Below are positions 21,301-33,700 of a stretch of DNA of 64,000 nucleotides, piece after piece (position 1 is the stretch's first letter; each line of letters begins with the position of its first letter). The translations under genes were made by a program, and so were the position numbers. Origin of the DNA: Pseudisothecium myosuroides (taxonomy: Eukaryota > Streptophyta > Bryopsida > Hypnales > Lembophyllaceae); contig OX637287.1 of the NCBI GenBank assembly GCA_951799445.1, forward strand, positions 44,049,724 through 44,113,723. Reading direction: 5' to 3'. The notes beneath the pieces were generated by a model. That model was not told the DNA's origin. It was given only the letters and a program-made list of their open reading frames with translations, and did no database searches.

Positions 21301-24300
21301 ATGGCGATGGCGATGTCTATGCGTGCTGCGCACTTGAGAACCGCGTCGGATGCTTTGGCAGTAGTGGATCAGGGAGCTTCAAGCTCCAGTGTATTCGGTG
21401 AAGCTGTGCAGCAGCGATGTGGCAACAGCGTTGGGACCTTGCGATTGTTACAGCCTTTGAGCGTGGTAACGAAATTGGCCATCGCTAGTTATTGTTGATT
21501 CGAGTGGACGCCGGGGCCTTTTCTTGATTTGTGGCCTTTTCTTGAATTATTTTTTCCTACTCTTAGAGATTTTGGTGAGGAATACTTTTGGCCTCGGAAT
21601 AGAGAGAATGAGAATGTTTTTTCTCTAACGAGTTGTTAGAGGTTCTTTCTCTCTGTCTGGACACAAAATTGTGTGATTGTTAAATTTTTCTTTTTACGGA
21701 ATGATGAGTGAATAATCAGACTACTAGAAGAGTTTGTTTGTAATGCTTGATGATTTGGTTGTTGCACAGTAGTTGTTTTGGAAGTGGACCTTGCTGAACT
21801 CGGCTCTTGCCCTGTATGAACAAAGGTCTCCACGTAACTCTGTTTGCATTGGTTTCAAATGAGAATTGGTATAAGTGGTGACTGGCTTGATGTTGCTCTT
21901 ATGTTAAGTTGGACTTTTCTTAAAGCTATCAACAGGGCGATTGAGATTTTGTTTAGCAATTAAACTGTCAAATGGTAGTTTCAAAATGGTCATCCAACAT
22001 TTGTCAAGTATTCAAACGTGCGCCAGGTTTAATTCTTTCGTTTTCTATCAATGCCACCTTTTCGGCAGAGTCGTTTTTTCCTGCGTTTTCCAAGCATCTT
22101 CAGTCCCGAGGAAATTTGAATTGGACGTTATCCTTATTTCCTTATTTCCTTCAGGACAGAGGAAGGTAAACCTTTCCCGGAATCGGTAGAGTTTTAAGCA
22201 TTTTTTCCGAGTTAGAAACTTCGCGCAGCTGCCCTGCGCGGTTGGTGTTATCCATGAATTTTATTGGCATCTGGTTTTCGGTATAGCCTTGGTTCACATT
22301 CGGCAGTTGTCAGGACGATGGCGGACGCAGGTTAGCCTAGGGTTAATATTCTTTTGAGCTTGATTTTTGGATCATTTGATAGGTGGCTGTCTTGTGCCTT
22401 ATTTGGTGTTCTTCTGATTGTTCTACTTGGCAGTGTGCTCGCAAATGCGTATTTCTGTTTTGGAAGAGCACACTGTGAGTTACAGAAGTGCACTATGCAC
22501 TTTGAGTTTTTGCTTGATTTCGACCCAGGACTGATTATGTTTATTGTGTCTATCGTTACAGAAGTGCATCATAGCGAATTCGTCGACAAATTCGTCTGTT
22601 TCTTCGCCTGGACGGGTAATAATTCCTCCAATGCATCAGAACAACTGGAGCAACATGTCGTTTGGATCCAGGACTCTGACTGACCTGGGAGGGCGTGATC
22701 TGCGGAACGACTACACGCGGCTGAAGATATTTTCTGGCACTGCTAACCCTCAGCTTGCTCAGGTACAGGATCTCTTGGCGAAGACTTTTAGCTTTTTCTC
22801 TATTCTTTGAGGTGTTCTGACGTCTTGACTGGTTGAGTTCTGGTGATCATCTCAAGTGTTGACTTCACCGTTCATTCTGTCTAGAGTCATCCTGGATTTC
22901 ATGCACCACCAAAGTAGCATACCAGGCGGTGGTTGCAAATTTCGGGTTCATTACTGTACCTTGGGACCCATACCTAGAAGCTTTTGAGGGCATAGTCAAC
23001 TAGTGACTAAACACTTGATCCAGAGCTCATTAATGATGTTCAAATTAGCATGAAACCTATGATGAATTAGTGTATCGTACACTTAAAAGAGAATAAGCGG
23101 TGTAGTTTCACGGCACCATGTGGGACCCGAGACCTACCAAGCTCTTGTATCTGCAGTTAGGTACAGAACGTGTGTAGATTGTGTCAAGTTTTGTGTCGGC
23201 AGTAGCATCTTTTCTGTTTGGTTTCGAAATATGAATGTTAGTTCACTATCTCATGGTTCCTCATCGAGCAGAATCCATCTCTGCTTTGCAGTAGAAAATT
23301 TCATCGTGACCTACCGACTTGTATCTGCAGGAAATTGCTTGTTACATGGGACTTGACTTAGGTAAGATCAAGATCAAGCGGTTTGCGGACGGGGAGATCT
23401 ATGTGCAGCTCGAAGAGAGCGTGCGTGGATGTGATGTCTTCTTGGTGCAACCGACCTGCCCACCTGCCAATGAAAACCTCATGGAGCTTCTGATCATGAT
23501 AGATGCATGCCGAAGAGCATCTGCAAAGACCATCACCGCTGTGATACCCTACTTTGGGTATGCTAGGGCCGATCGCAAGGTGAGGAGATTTCTTGTGTGA
23601 ATCTGTCTTTCAGTAGTTGCTGCCCCCTGAAGCGCCCCATTTAGTCAGACGGTGAGTCACTGATACTGGTCTTCCTAAATTGTGTTTGGCTTTAATCTTT
23701 TTCAGACGCAAGGACGAGAATCTATTGCAGCCAAACTTGCTGCCAATCTGATTACCGAAGCAGGAGCAAACCGTGTGCTTGCTTGTGATCTTCACTCTGG
23801 CCAGTCCATGGGCTACTTTGATATTCCCGTCGATCATGTTTATGGCCAACCCGTGATTCTCGACTATTTGGCGAGCAAGATGATCTCGTCGGAGGACCTG
23901 GTCGTGGTGTCCCCTGATGTGGGAGGAGTAGCTCGGGCTCGGGCTTTTGCTAAGAAATTATCAGATGCTCCTTTGGCTATTGTGGACAAGAGGCGACAGG
24001 GCCATAATGTCTCCGAGGTATGCTTTTGTGTCCTTCACACTCACCATTTAGCTTATTTCTAATCGCAATTTTTATTCCTCTTGTTTTGGGGGGTGATCTG
24101 TTGCTCATTTTTCTTTCTTTCTTTTTCTATGTATCTTTCTTTTTTGCGTTTATTTACAAGTCGTTTCCTTTCATTACATAATGTCTTGAATATGTGAATG
24201 GACATTGCAATGAATTTAATTTGCAGCAGAAAGTTGGTATTGATGCTTAATATTTATGAAGCTGAGTGTGGATGATTACAGGTTATGAATTTGATTGGGG

Positions 24301-25001
24301 ATGTCAAAGGGAAAGTGGCTGTCATTGTAGACGACATGATAGATACTGCTGGTATGGACTCTTCCTGCAAACCGGGTAATGTAGGCTGGTAATGTGGCGG
24401 GTTATGTAGGCGTGAAAGAATTATATAAGCAATGCTGGTTTTGTAGTAATCTTGTTGCATGCACTGGTTAATGTCTTCTTTATTCGTTTCACACAGGTAC
24501 CATTACCAACAGTGCAGCTCTTCTGCACGCAGAAGGAGCCCGGGAGGTCTTTGCTTGCTGCACACATGCAGTTTTCAGGTGGATTTTTTTAACGGAAAAT
24601 TCAATCTAAGCTGTAGATTCTCTGAGATGGTTCTTCTAAATGGAACTGGCTATGAATTCACCTTGAATGCAATTTCAATGGAATGAAGTTTGTAGAACTA
24701 CTGCATTTAGCTAGAAATCACTGCCTGCATTGAACTTTATGGGTCTCAGCTACACACAAATTATTCTTTTTGACCATAGCCATGTTTGTGAGCTCCTGAA
24801 ATTTTTGTGTTCCTTTACAGTCCACCTGCAATCGAGCGGTTGTCTGGCGGTCTGTTCCAAGAGGTGATTATTACAAATACCATCCCTGTGAAGGAGACGA
24901 ATTACTTTCCCCAGCTGACAGTGTTGTCAGTAGCGAATCTTCTGGGCGAAACAATTTGGCGTGTCCACGGTGACTCCTCTGTGACTAGCATGTTCCATTG
25001 A
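21301..25001 (+). CDS. ribose-phosphate pyrophosphokinase (PRPP synthetase), plastid-type
   Basis: Makes PRPP from ribose-5-phosphate and ATP for nucleotide, His and Trp synthesis. Coding exons: 21301-21465, 22562-22762, 23331-23579, 23706-24017, 24282-24351, 24497-24578, 24821-25001. All junctions are GT-AG and in frame, giving 419 aa. Exon 1 plus the start of exon 2 forms an Ala/Ser-rich leader of about 90 residues, fitting a chloroplast transit peptide. Key motifs are FADGE (140-144), the Mg/PRPP-synthetase signature CDLHSGQ (from 232), the flexible-loop KRRQGHN and the PRPP-binding [10 protein letters not shown] (325-334). The protein is close to Arabidopsis PRS1/2/5-class enzymes (type I, usually phosphate-activated). 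Intron 1 is 1096 bp. The start is chosen because its exon joins exon 2 in phase 0; it is the least certain part. Confidence 0.93.
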
Positions 25002-25896
25002 CCGCCGCTTCAATCTTCAGAACGTTTTGAATTCAATGAATCGATTTTAGTTTTTTGGCTGCTTTCGAACAGAAGCTCCCTTTCGGTTCATTCCGTCTGG
25101 CACTGGAATGATGGGCCAGGTTTTCTCAATTTTGTAGGATACTTATTTCCTTATCAACAGAAACAATTCACATTTATTCGTAGTGTCCAAAACATACATG
25201 CTCATCCTATTTCATTTACCGACAAAACTTAAGGTGCTCTAGTAATAGAAACCATTATGAGCTGCTTCTCTGGAAGCTTTTTGGTGTACATACCTTTACC
25301 ATGCTCTAGTAGGACCTCACTTCAGATTTCAGAAGTTCAAAGTGCTGATTACTACAGATTTACCTTGACAGTAGGCTCATGCTTTGACCATGCACATTTT
25401 AGGGAAGAATTTATTTATGTTCCCTTTTGGTAAAGGGTTGCAATTAGGTGTAATTACCTTCAAGCATGTATTGAACATGCTTGAATATTAGTTGTTGTTA
25501 GTCAGTGCATCTCTGGTTGTGTTTGCAAGGGCATCAATTTACGAATTGAGTGGTTCCAAAACATTAGCTAATAAACAAATTTTGTTTCAAAGTCAAATAT
25601 TAATATGTTTATTAATCTTGGAGATTGGGAGCTTGGAAGCCAACAACATGGTTGAAAAACGAATCTTAAAAAGGTGGTATGGGGTAGCCTATCTCTGAAA
25701 CTTATTCTAAAGTAGACACATGATTGAAAACCTTAGGACTTGTGCATATTGAAAAAGTTAGTGAAGTGATACTTTTGTAATTTCTCAACCCTTAAAGAAC
25801 CAAGGTCATTGTTCTGTCGAAAAACACTCAAAATTGTCATTTCTATTGTAATCATCCAATAAAGTAGAGTTTTTTTTTTTAAAGAATCCAACCATA
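25002..25896. other. 3' flank of PRPP synthetase and intergenic DNA
   Basis: The first few hundred bases are probably 3' UTR. Near 25787 a single CAACCCTTAAAGAACC resembles a TTAA-family end next to a better element, perhaps a truncated nested copy. No gene is recognised. Confidence 0.4.
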
Positions 25897-25900
25897 TTAA

Positions 25901-26455
25901 CTCTTTAAGGATCATGAGTGCAGATTTTGAACAATGAATGAATGGAAATACATTTGGAACTTACTGAAATGCGTTTTTTCATCCATCATCTTTATTTGAA
26001 GATTTTTGGATTAGTTCTTTAACATTTGTACGGTTTTGATTATAAAGATTTTGCTTTGCAAATATTCTATAATTCAAAAGGTATCAGGAGGTCTTGCCTC
26101 AAAAAGTAACTTTTTAAGTTAAAAAGTGACCCTTCAAGAACGACTTAAATCAAAAAATAAAATAAAAATCTTTAAGAATCACTATGATAAGAACTCAACA
26201 TTTTGAACTTATAGGAAACGAATTCTTATCAAAAATCATAAATATTCATTCTACAATTGATTTTAGGAGTTTTTAATTTTTAGTTTCAAATTTTATTGCA
26301 AAATATTGGTTTGTATTGTTGTTGATCTAACCAAATGGATGTGATCTATAAATCAACTATTATTCAAGAGTCATCATTAAAATATTGTTTTAAGTTGCAT
26401 TTTATAATAGATCTTCACAATTTTGGAAATCTAGGCCCCCCCTGTTTTTTAGGGT
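25901..26455. mobile_element. TTAA-flanked element, 555 bp
   Basis: TTAA at 25897-25900 and 26456-26459. The interior matches, inverted, the element at 4753-5318 (for example AAAATCTTCATAATC versus its complement) and, in the same orientation, 31807-32336. The ends CTCTTTAAGGATC and TTTTTAGGGT are diverged from consensus. Confidence 0.65.
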
Positions 26456-26459
26456 TTAA

Positions 26460-27585
26460 GATCTTGTACTTCAATTACCTAAGATCATTTGGTCAAAATC
26501 TCATGAAATTTGATTATATAAATTGGAAGATATTAGCATTTATAGTTGGAAAAAAAAATTTGAATGCTAGAGTGCAATTTTAAATGACTTTGATTGCCAT
26601 TTGTGGAAATTTTTTGTACTACATACTTTGAATTTAATTTGTTTAATTTGTATTGGAAAATTAAGTTGAAAATCTAGGAATTGAAAAAAAAAAAAAAAAA
26701 AAACTTGATTTTCAAGTTTCTTTAAAAAATTGTTCAGTAGAAGAAGGTCCAAGATTGAAAAAAAATTTAAATCGTTAATAGCTCTAAGATGGGATTGGAA
26801 CAAAATAATTCCAATGGTAAGATTGTTTTAGCAAACAAACTTAACCTTCTCAAATAATTATTTGTGAAAAATTGTGGAAATTGCATTCAAAAATGAATCC
26901 TATAAATTTTATAAAAAAAAATACGCCGAGATTGCCTGAGAGACAAGATTGTCCTTAATTTTTCTCATTACTAGTCCATATAGAATTAGCAAAAGCTTCA
27001 CATGTAGACAAAAATATAGTGTTTCAGGAAAAAAAAAATTTAATTTTACTTTTTACTTTTTTTGATTTTTTATGGTGCCCACCAAGTTCACTCTTAGGCT
27101 TTATGGTATAACTTTTGCTTCCGGGCACCAATTGAATAAAATTTATATTTCCACGAAGCTAATGAGTTTTCTATCTTATGAAAAAGTTTTAAAAAGTTTC
27201 ATAAAAAATTGAGGTTATAGGAACCTCCTAAAGTCCATTTTGTCCCTCGGAAGGACTATTTCCTGAAAATTGTCAAGCAATCTATGCTCCCCCTCCCAAG
27301 TGAAAAAATATCAACTGTCGGATGAGATTAAAAAAACCTAAGACCACCTTTTGATGCCGTGTGATGTGAATTAAGAATAAAAATGTCGTTAAAGTCGTTG
27401 GAGTCGCATTCAAAGGATGCAATTGAAAAAAAAACAATACCCCCCTGGTGCCATGCGATTTGACTTGAAAAAGCCGTTACTTAGTACAAGTGGGATAATC
27501 AAACTCGCGAGCCTGCTTCTTCTTTGGTTGTGATGAAATGTCATCACTGTCGATTGTGCTCAAGGCTCCTATATAATAGCTTAGT
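26460..27585. other. decayed TTAA-family sequence and AT-rich DNA
   Basis: About 26570-27265 retains internal TTAA-family landmarks. One is TAACTTTTGCTTCCGGGCACCAATTG near 27109, here cited only by its core TTCCGGGCACC. Another is a right-hand GTCCCTCGGAAGGAC, without intact ends. An A-run lies at about 26684-26703. No gene is seen. Confidence 0.45.
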
Positions 27586-27589
27586 TCAA

Positions 27590-28145
27590 GAATGTAATGT
27601 TTAGAATGCTCGTGATCGATTTTTACATTGTTTCATCTAAATTGAAGCTAGCTCATGTCAATTGACTTGATCAATCACTCATGAGGTTGCTTGCTATGTT
27701 TTACTTTGTTTAGTGTTGATGTTGGTCGTTCTTTTGATACCTTTATGTTCTTGATTGTAATAAACTCTTGAATATTTCTTGAGTTAATTGTATTATAGGT
27801 GCTCACCGAGTGATTTTGGCATCTCACAAAGACAATTTGTCACAAGGATAGGAAATAGCCATCATCGTATTCTCCACCAACATTGTGACAAGTTTTGTGG
27901 TATGTGCAGTTATTTCTTTTCGAATTGATTTGCTACATGCACAAGTCTTTCAACTACATTTGGAGAACTAATAGCATAGTTCAAGAAAGTAATGCGTAGA
28001 ACGCTCATGATGTTTACAATGTTGTATCTAAATTAATTGAAGGTAGCTGATGTCAGTTAACCTGATCACTCATGAGGTTGCTTGTTGTATTTTCATTTGC
28101 TTAGTGTTGATTCTAATTGTTCCCTCCATGCTTCTATACTCTTGA
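27590..28145 (+). repeat. direct duplication of about 170 bp, spaced about 380 bp
   Basis: A block with AAGAATGTAATGTTTAGAA, AGCTCATGTCAATTGAC, CACTCATGAGGTTGCTTG and TTTAGTGTTGAT occurs near 27575-27760. It recurs, with substitutions, near 27980-28140. The spacer contains unrelated sequence. The origin is unknown; it may be the remains of an LTR-like or tandem structure. Confidence 0.55.
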
Positions 28146-29370
28146 TTTTGAAATACATCGTCTAGGGCCAAAAGTCCGGTTGTGTAAACAATTTTAGCAG
28201 CATGAAGGAGACAAAGAAAGAGAAGGAGACATGGGATTGAAGAAAAAAATGTTGAAGAGATTAGGGTTTAGGATTGAATGTAAAATTTTTACATGAAATG
28301 GAAAAATGAGGAATTGAATTTTTTATTGTAATTTAGGATTTGTTGCGCAAAGAAAGCAATTGAAGAAGAAGGAAGTAAATTTGGAGATTGAGTGTTTCAA
28401 TGCAGGGAATTAGAAATGATTTTTGTTCAATGGCTATATGCCACGTGTACCCTGACTACCCTACTATTGGGCTTGTACATGGTTTTACACTATCACTGTC
28501 ACCTCAAAAGAGGCACTATCAATATACACTATACAATAGTCATTTAGGGTTAAAAAGATGAATAGTTCAAAGATCAAATCTTTTAGAGTATTAGAGTATT
28601 CAACTTTTTGTGTATTTGCTTCTTGTTTATAGATATTTTTGTTTTTTGGATTAGAAATTGCATTATGATATAAGTTTTTTGTTAAAACACAAAAATAAAT
28701 GAATCTTTATCATATTTTATACAGAGTATATGTTAGGTACTAGCATAACATGTTGCAAGATTTGCAACAATGCGTTTATAAAATTGATTTGTACTTCATG
28801 AATGCATCAAATATATGAAAGACCAAAGATGAAAAATGATTACATCCATGACATGAATAAAGATTGCGGTGTTTTGAGGCCCAAAATTGCTTCAAAATAC
28901 TTCTACCTACAACAAGGCTATAATCTTTATCTATATTAATTCTCTAATGAATCCAATCTTAGGATCCTTAAAAAAGTACTCTCAAAATTCTCTTCATTGC
29001 AAGTTCAACGTGTTCAAACTTGAATAAGTACTTTTATCTAACCCTTTCCAAAGGTGAAGTTTTGTCTTTCAACATTTTAGAAAAAAACACAAATGATCCA
29101 TAATTTGTCTATTTTAGTCAACATATTGAAAAATGGGTTGAAAATATATGTAAAAAAATTGATCCAATTTTTTTTTGGATTCATTTTAATTTTTTTTATA
29201 AAATGGAAGGAGGAATTTGATGAAAGGAAAAACTAAATGGCTAAATAATTTGACTAGAAATTGAGAATTGTAAATTCCAAAGGTAGGAATGTTCTAGCAA
29301 AAAATTGATATAGTTTAATTTAGTTTTTATATTGGATATTTTCAGAATTGGACGTTTTATTACGAATTAA
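28146..29370. other. intergenic AT-rich DNA, no gene recognised
   Basis: Only short frames, with no motif or repeat ends that I can define. A (GAAGGAGA)-type purine-rich patch lies near 28205-28250. Confidence 0.4.
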
Positions 29371-29830
29371 AATATTACTTTTATTTTTATTTTATTGTAC
29401 TGTGGCAACGGCATAGGGCACACTCCTATATGGTGGAAACACCCGAAATTGTCAATATTGAGCAATTCAGAATAGTTGCAGGCATCTTTTCATCAAAATA
29501 ATAATTTTGTAGTATTAGCAAGTGAAAATTATATATATATATACATATATATATATTGGATGTAGTATGTAGTTTCTATGATTTTTCAAAGTGCTGGCTT
29601 TTTAGACCACTGAAATTGTCACATACGTAGACTCTAACCTGAAATCTCCAAAAAGTCAGTAGTCATCAAATCAAATTTAAGTATGTGTCCTTCAAATGCG
29701 TAAGCAAATCAGAATTTGTAAGACACATTGATGAAAGTCTAGGGACATATTTAGTGGTAATCTAGGGTAAAGTAGGAAGATTTGAAAGTGAGCATCTAAG
29801 GGCTAGTATGCCTTTTTCACGTGGTTTCTT
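29371..29830 (-). repeat. 3' fragment of the TTTG repeat followed by inverted repeat R, copy 3
   Basis: About 29375-29425 ends with GGCAACGGCATAGGGCACAC, matching the ends of the TTTG-headed repeats. From about 29430 to 29800 the sequence is the inverse of repeat R (CACCCGAAATTGTC, then AGTATTAGCAAGTGAAAAT, then ACTGAAATTGTCACATA). A (TA)n-rich stretch at 29530-29560 interrupts it. Confidence 0.55.
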
Positions 29831-30185
29831 GGATGGGATTATTTTTCAGCTCATTTTTCAGACAAAGAGAAATAGATTCTCATTGTAACACAAGTCTTTT
29901 CGTATTTTTTGAAGTATATTTGAATTACTTGTGAATTTTCAAACAAGATGAGTCATAGGTCCCTATTTACGACCCTCAACCTTCCATAAACCATTCACAT
30001 GCAACTTCTAGAGAGAAATGGGGAAGCAAAGAGAATGATTGGCTTTGCAATAAATAATATTTCTTTACCAATCCATTCAAAGACTATAGAAGGTCCATTT
30101 AGAAACCACCTCACATTCATTTCAAGCGAGTCTATATGGGCAGTTTCTAAATGTCAACTTTGAGAGGGTCGAGCTTATAGTTTAG

Positions 30186-30464
30186 GTAGGACGTTAAACC
30201 CGTCTCACGAAGTGGGCCCTGCAGGGTAAAAACGCAGAAATTTTACCCCCAGAGAAAATGCAGGAATTTTTTATTTTTCACACATGAATTTTTTTGCAAA
30301 TTCTGAATTCATATTTGCGATCAGAGACCCCAAATTAGCTAGGAGAGGTCTAGAACATACCCTAGGGACGGCACAAAATAGGGGCAAGGATTTTACTTTT
30401 ACCCCCCAATTTCTGCGTTTTTACCCTGCTGGTCCCACTTCGTGGGACGGATTTAACGTCCTGC
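30186..30464. mobile_element. MULE-like MITE, 279 bp, with 9-bp target duplication
   Basis: The terminal inverted repeats are long, about 50 bp. GTAGGACGTTAAACCCGTC begins the left end, and its near-complement GACGGATTTAACGTCCTGC closes the right. Both ends include a CACGAAGTGGG motif and GTAAAAACGCAGAAAT or its inverse. The nonamer ATAGTTTAG flanks it perfectly (30177-30185 and 30465-30473). A 9-bp duplication and long TIRs are the hallmark of Mutator-like elements. It sits 327 bp upstream of the kinase start codon. A second copy is at 54052-54309. Confidence 0.9.
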
Positions 30465-30473
30465 ATAGTTTAG

Positions 30474-30791
30474 CAACAAGCGTCCTGCGGAGGCCGTTCC
30501 GCCTCAGAGCCTCAAGAATGGGAGCAGGGACGCTTTTGGGTGTTGTGAAGGAAGAAAGGGACTCAACTGAATGCCGCCGGCTGACACCGAGGACGCCAAC
30601 TGTCAACTGCCACTAACTGACGGCGGCGCGTCTTTCCCGCGGCCACAGCTCCTCCACGTCACCATCGTCGTCGCCCCCAGTTCACTCTTTGACTCTTTTA
30701 GGGTTTCCTCCCTCAAGCCACAGTCACTTCCCCGCCATGAGCCGTTGCAGAGCAGCGCAGCGAGCTTCATCAGCTCCGAGCTTCATCAGCC
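30474..30791 (+). promoter_or_regulatory. GC-rich 5' region of the ABC1 kinase gene
   Basis: This GC-rich stretch between the MITE and the start codon is the likely promoter and 5' UTR. A GAGCTTCATCAGC unit is duplicated in tandem at about 30761-30790. No TATA box is clear. Confidence 0.4.
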
Positions 30792-33700
30792 ATGCATCAA
30801 GCGCGTCGCCGCTTGTCGGCACTACTAACTAGCAGCGCACTGCGTCACCCACCCTCCTCTGGTCATTTTCCCGAATTCTCCCCGCGAATTTCCGAGCTTT
30901 CTCGCACTGGCAGGGGGTTCGCAACTGCAACTGCGGTTGTTGCGGAAGGGGCGAATCCACTGAAGCAGAAAGGATGGACGAGGAGGCTCGGGACGCTCCT
31001 CGTGGGCACGGGCGCCGTGGGAGCTGCGGCGTGGGTGGCCAATGGAGAGCACCCGGGGCGGAGGGCCACCATGTTGTATTCCATTCCGGTGCGCTTGACG
31101 CGGGACGTCGTCACTGCGGTGGCGATGATTGCAGGTGGGATCCAATCTGGATTGATTGTTAGGAAGGAAAATGATGTGTGCCGCGCTCGATTTGGATTGG
31201 AGAGGTGGTGAGCTGATTTTTAAGAATTGGGTTGTACTAAATTCTTGCGCAGAAAGACTTGAGCGATTTCGTTTTGGATTTGCCTTCTTTCGTCTAGCTC
31301 GTTCTCCTGTTCTGTCCACTTTTTTTCTCGCGGGTGGGTGGGTGGATCTCCGTCATCCTAAACAGATTGCGTCGGAAGTGGTTTACGATTTTTCCTTGGT
31401 CTGTAGTTCTAGGTCTGTTGGACCTGTTTGAACTGAGTGACCTGAGTCTTAGGCTTGGAAGAGTTCCATGTTAGATGTTTTGGCACAATTTTAGTGAACG
31501 TAGTACCGCAGATGTTGCCTTGTTGATATACAGTACTCAGCTTCGGTTTGAATCAGTCTCTGTATTCTGCTGACTGACTGAGCAACATTAGGGTTTGATC
31601 TTGGTGAGTTTGTTTTGAATGCTAGAGCAATTCTGAGAGTGAGCACTTTCATTTCGGTATTGGTTGATTATTTGTGGTGTTGTGCAACATGAATTCAATT
31701 TGATAGTGGTAGTAGTCCTTGCGTAGTTGTCATTTTCTGTGCCTAATGATTATGGGAACGATGGCGAACAGCCTGGATAATGAGATTTGGTATTTTTTTT
31801 AATTAACCCCTAAAGCACCAGACGTTCAAGTTTTGAAGAACACAACATGACCCCAGCATTCAGAATCTTTGTTTCTCATCCATCTAAATATTTGTAGATT
31901 CTTGTGGTAGTTTTCTGACATTTGTACAGTATAGATTTGCACAACTTCAATTCACAAATCTTCTATAGTTTAAGGGGTATGAGTATGTGTGACCTCTTTT
32001 TCAAGTTTAAGTTCAAAGAATGTCTTCAAAAACGACTTCAGTAAATAAGTACAATAAAAATCTTAAAAAATCGCCATAATTAGAACTTAACATTTTGAAT
32101 TGAAATAAAGAATCTTTTGATAAGTATTCAATCTTTAGTCAATTTTCAGAAGAATTTTTAATTTTTGGTCTGAAGTTTTATGAAACAATACTGGTTAGTG
32201 TAGCAATTGATCTAACCATATGGATATGCTCTATGGATCATGTTTTACAACTCTTTGTTATATATCACCATTAAATTATTAAATTATTATGATACATCTC
32301 ACAATTTTGGAAATCTGGACCGTGGTCCTTAAGGGGTTCACGATGCTGTTTCTCGTTCTCATTGTTTATCTGCAAATATGTAAACTTTATTTCTGGAGAT
32401 GTTCGTTAGATAAGGAAGCGAGCCCTTAATTTTATCATTTTGATGTAGATGATCAACTTCAATTTGCACTCTCTGGCAGATTACAAGTATTCATTGTATG
32501 GTCTGGTGGAGGGGAGTACCGAGCGAGAAGTAGCTAGGCATGAAGCTCATGTTCGCTGCGCTAATAGGTTGCAAGCCTTGTGTTTCAAAAATGGTGGGAT
32601 TTACATCAAGCTCGGTCAGCACATTGGTCAATTGGTGGGTGGATCTATTCTTAGCTGAAGTTTCTAATACAGTACCATAATCCGGTGGTTTTGAGCACTG
32701 TCATTTACGAGCTTCCTTCCTTGCGTTGTTTCTGCAAGTTGTCAAAGCAGACTTTGGTATTGAAGAAGTAATTCAAATTTAATTCTTGTGAAGGTTATTT
32801 GGGGTTTCTTAAGTATCATAACTATCTTTGCAGGATTACCTGTTGCCTGAGGAGTATGTAAAAATCATGCGGGCATCAATGTTGGACAAGTGCCCGGTTT
32901 CAACATACAAGCAAGTTTGTGATGTATTTATGGCTGAACTTGGTCGTCTTCCACATGAGGTATGTCTTTGTTTCTTAATCGTCCAGCGCAAAGGAAGGAA
33001 TTTGTAACTTGTAGTGAGTCGTATGCATGTTCAATGACATTGGTGGATTTCATGGACATTGTCAGACCATGTGCACTTTTGTAATTATAAAGTGAGTAAA
33101 TTATGTCGGTATAGTAGGACGTAGGTACTTTGTATAAAACCTATGTGCTCCTTGCGTTTGTCATCTGCAGAAATCGATCAACATTGTAAAAGAATAAAGG
33201 GAATATTTCCTATGATTATCAGTTTGTAAAGGAAGGTTCATGCCAGCAGATTGTGCCTGAATATGTTCACATGAGCTGCTATGTACTTTGTTGAAGATGT
33301 GCGTAAGAAAACGGGCGCTGCCAGTGAGGCGCCGCGAGGTTAGTTAGCGATGCTGAAAACAGATAACAATGATGAGGATAAATGGCTGTTGAGACTTCAA
33401 AAAACTACGATTTTTGTGATCTAGTAACTGAATCACACATCTCTTCTTATCATTAAAGGGTCAAAGAATATCATCCACGTAAACCAGGGTTTAGAAGTGA
33501 AGGATTATTCGTAGCCGCTATATTTCTGATACCACCGTGGCGTATGATAGGTGTTTGAGGAGTTTGATCGTGTGCCACTTGCTAGTGCGTCACTGGCTCA
33601 GGTCCATTCAGCAAAGACTATTAGTGGTCAGAAACTTGCTGTGAAGGTGTGTTTCTGAAATGCCCACTTTACTGTGGCAGCTCCTTGTTCATTAGTCCCT

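Noticed and set aside
29530..29560. A (TA)n tract as a possible promoter TATA region
   Set aside because: No gene follows at a plausible distance, and it is a simple-sequence interruption of inverted repeat R.
30825..31319. A 164-codon minus-strand frame over exon 1 of the ABC1 kinase gene
   Set aside because: GC-rich exon 1 leaves several frames open. Only the plus-strand frame joins to kinase exons.
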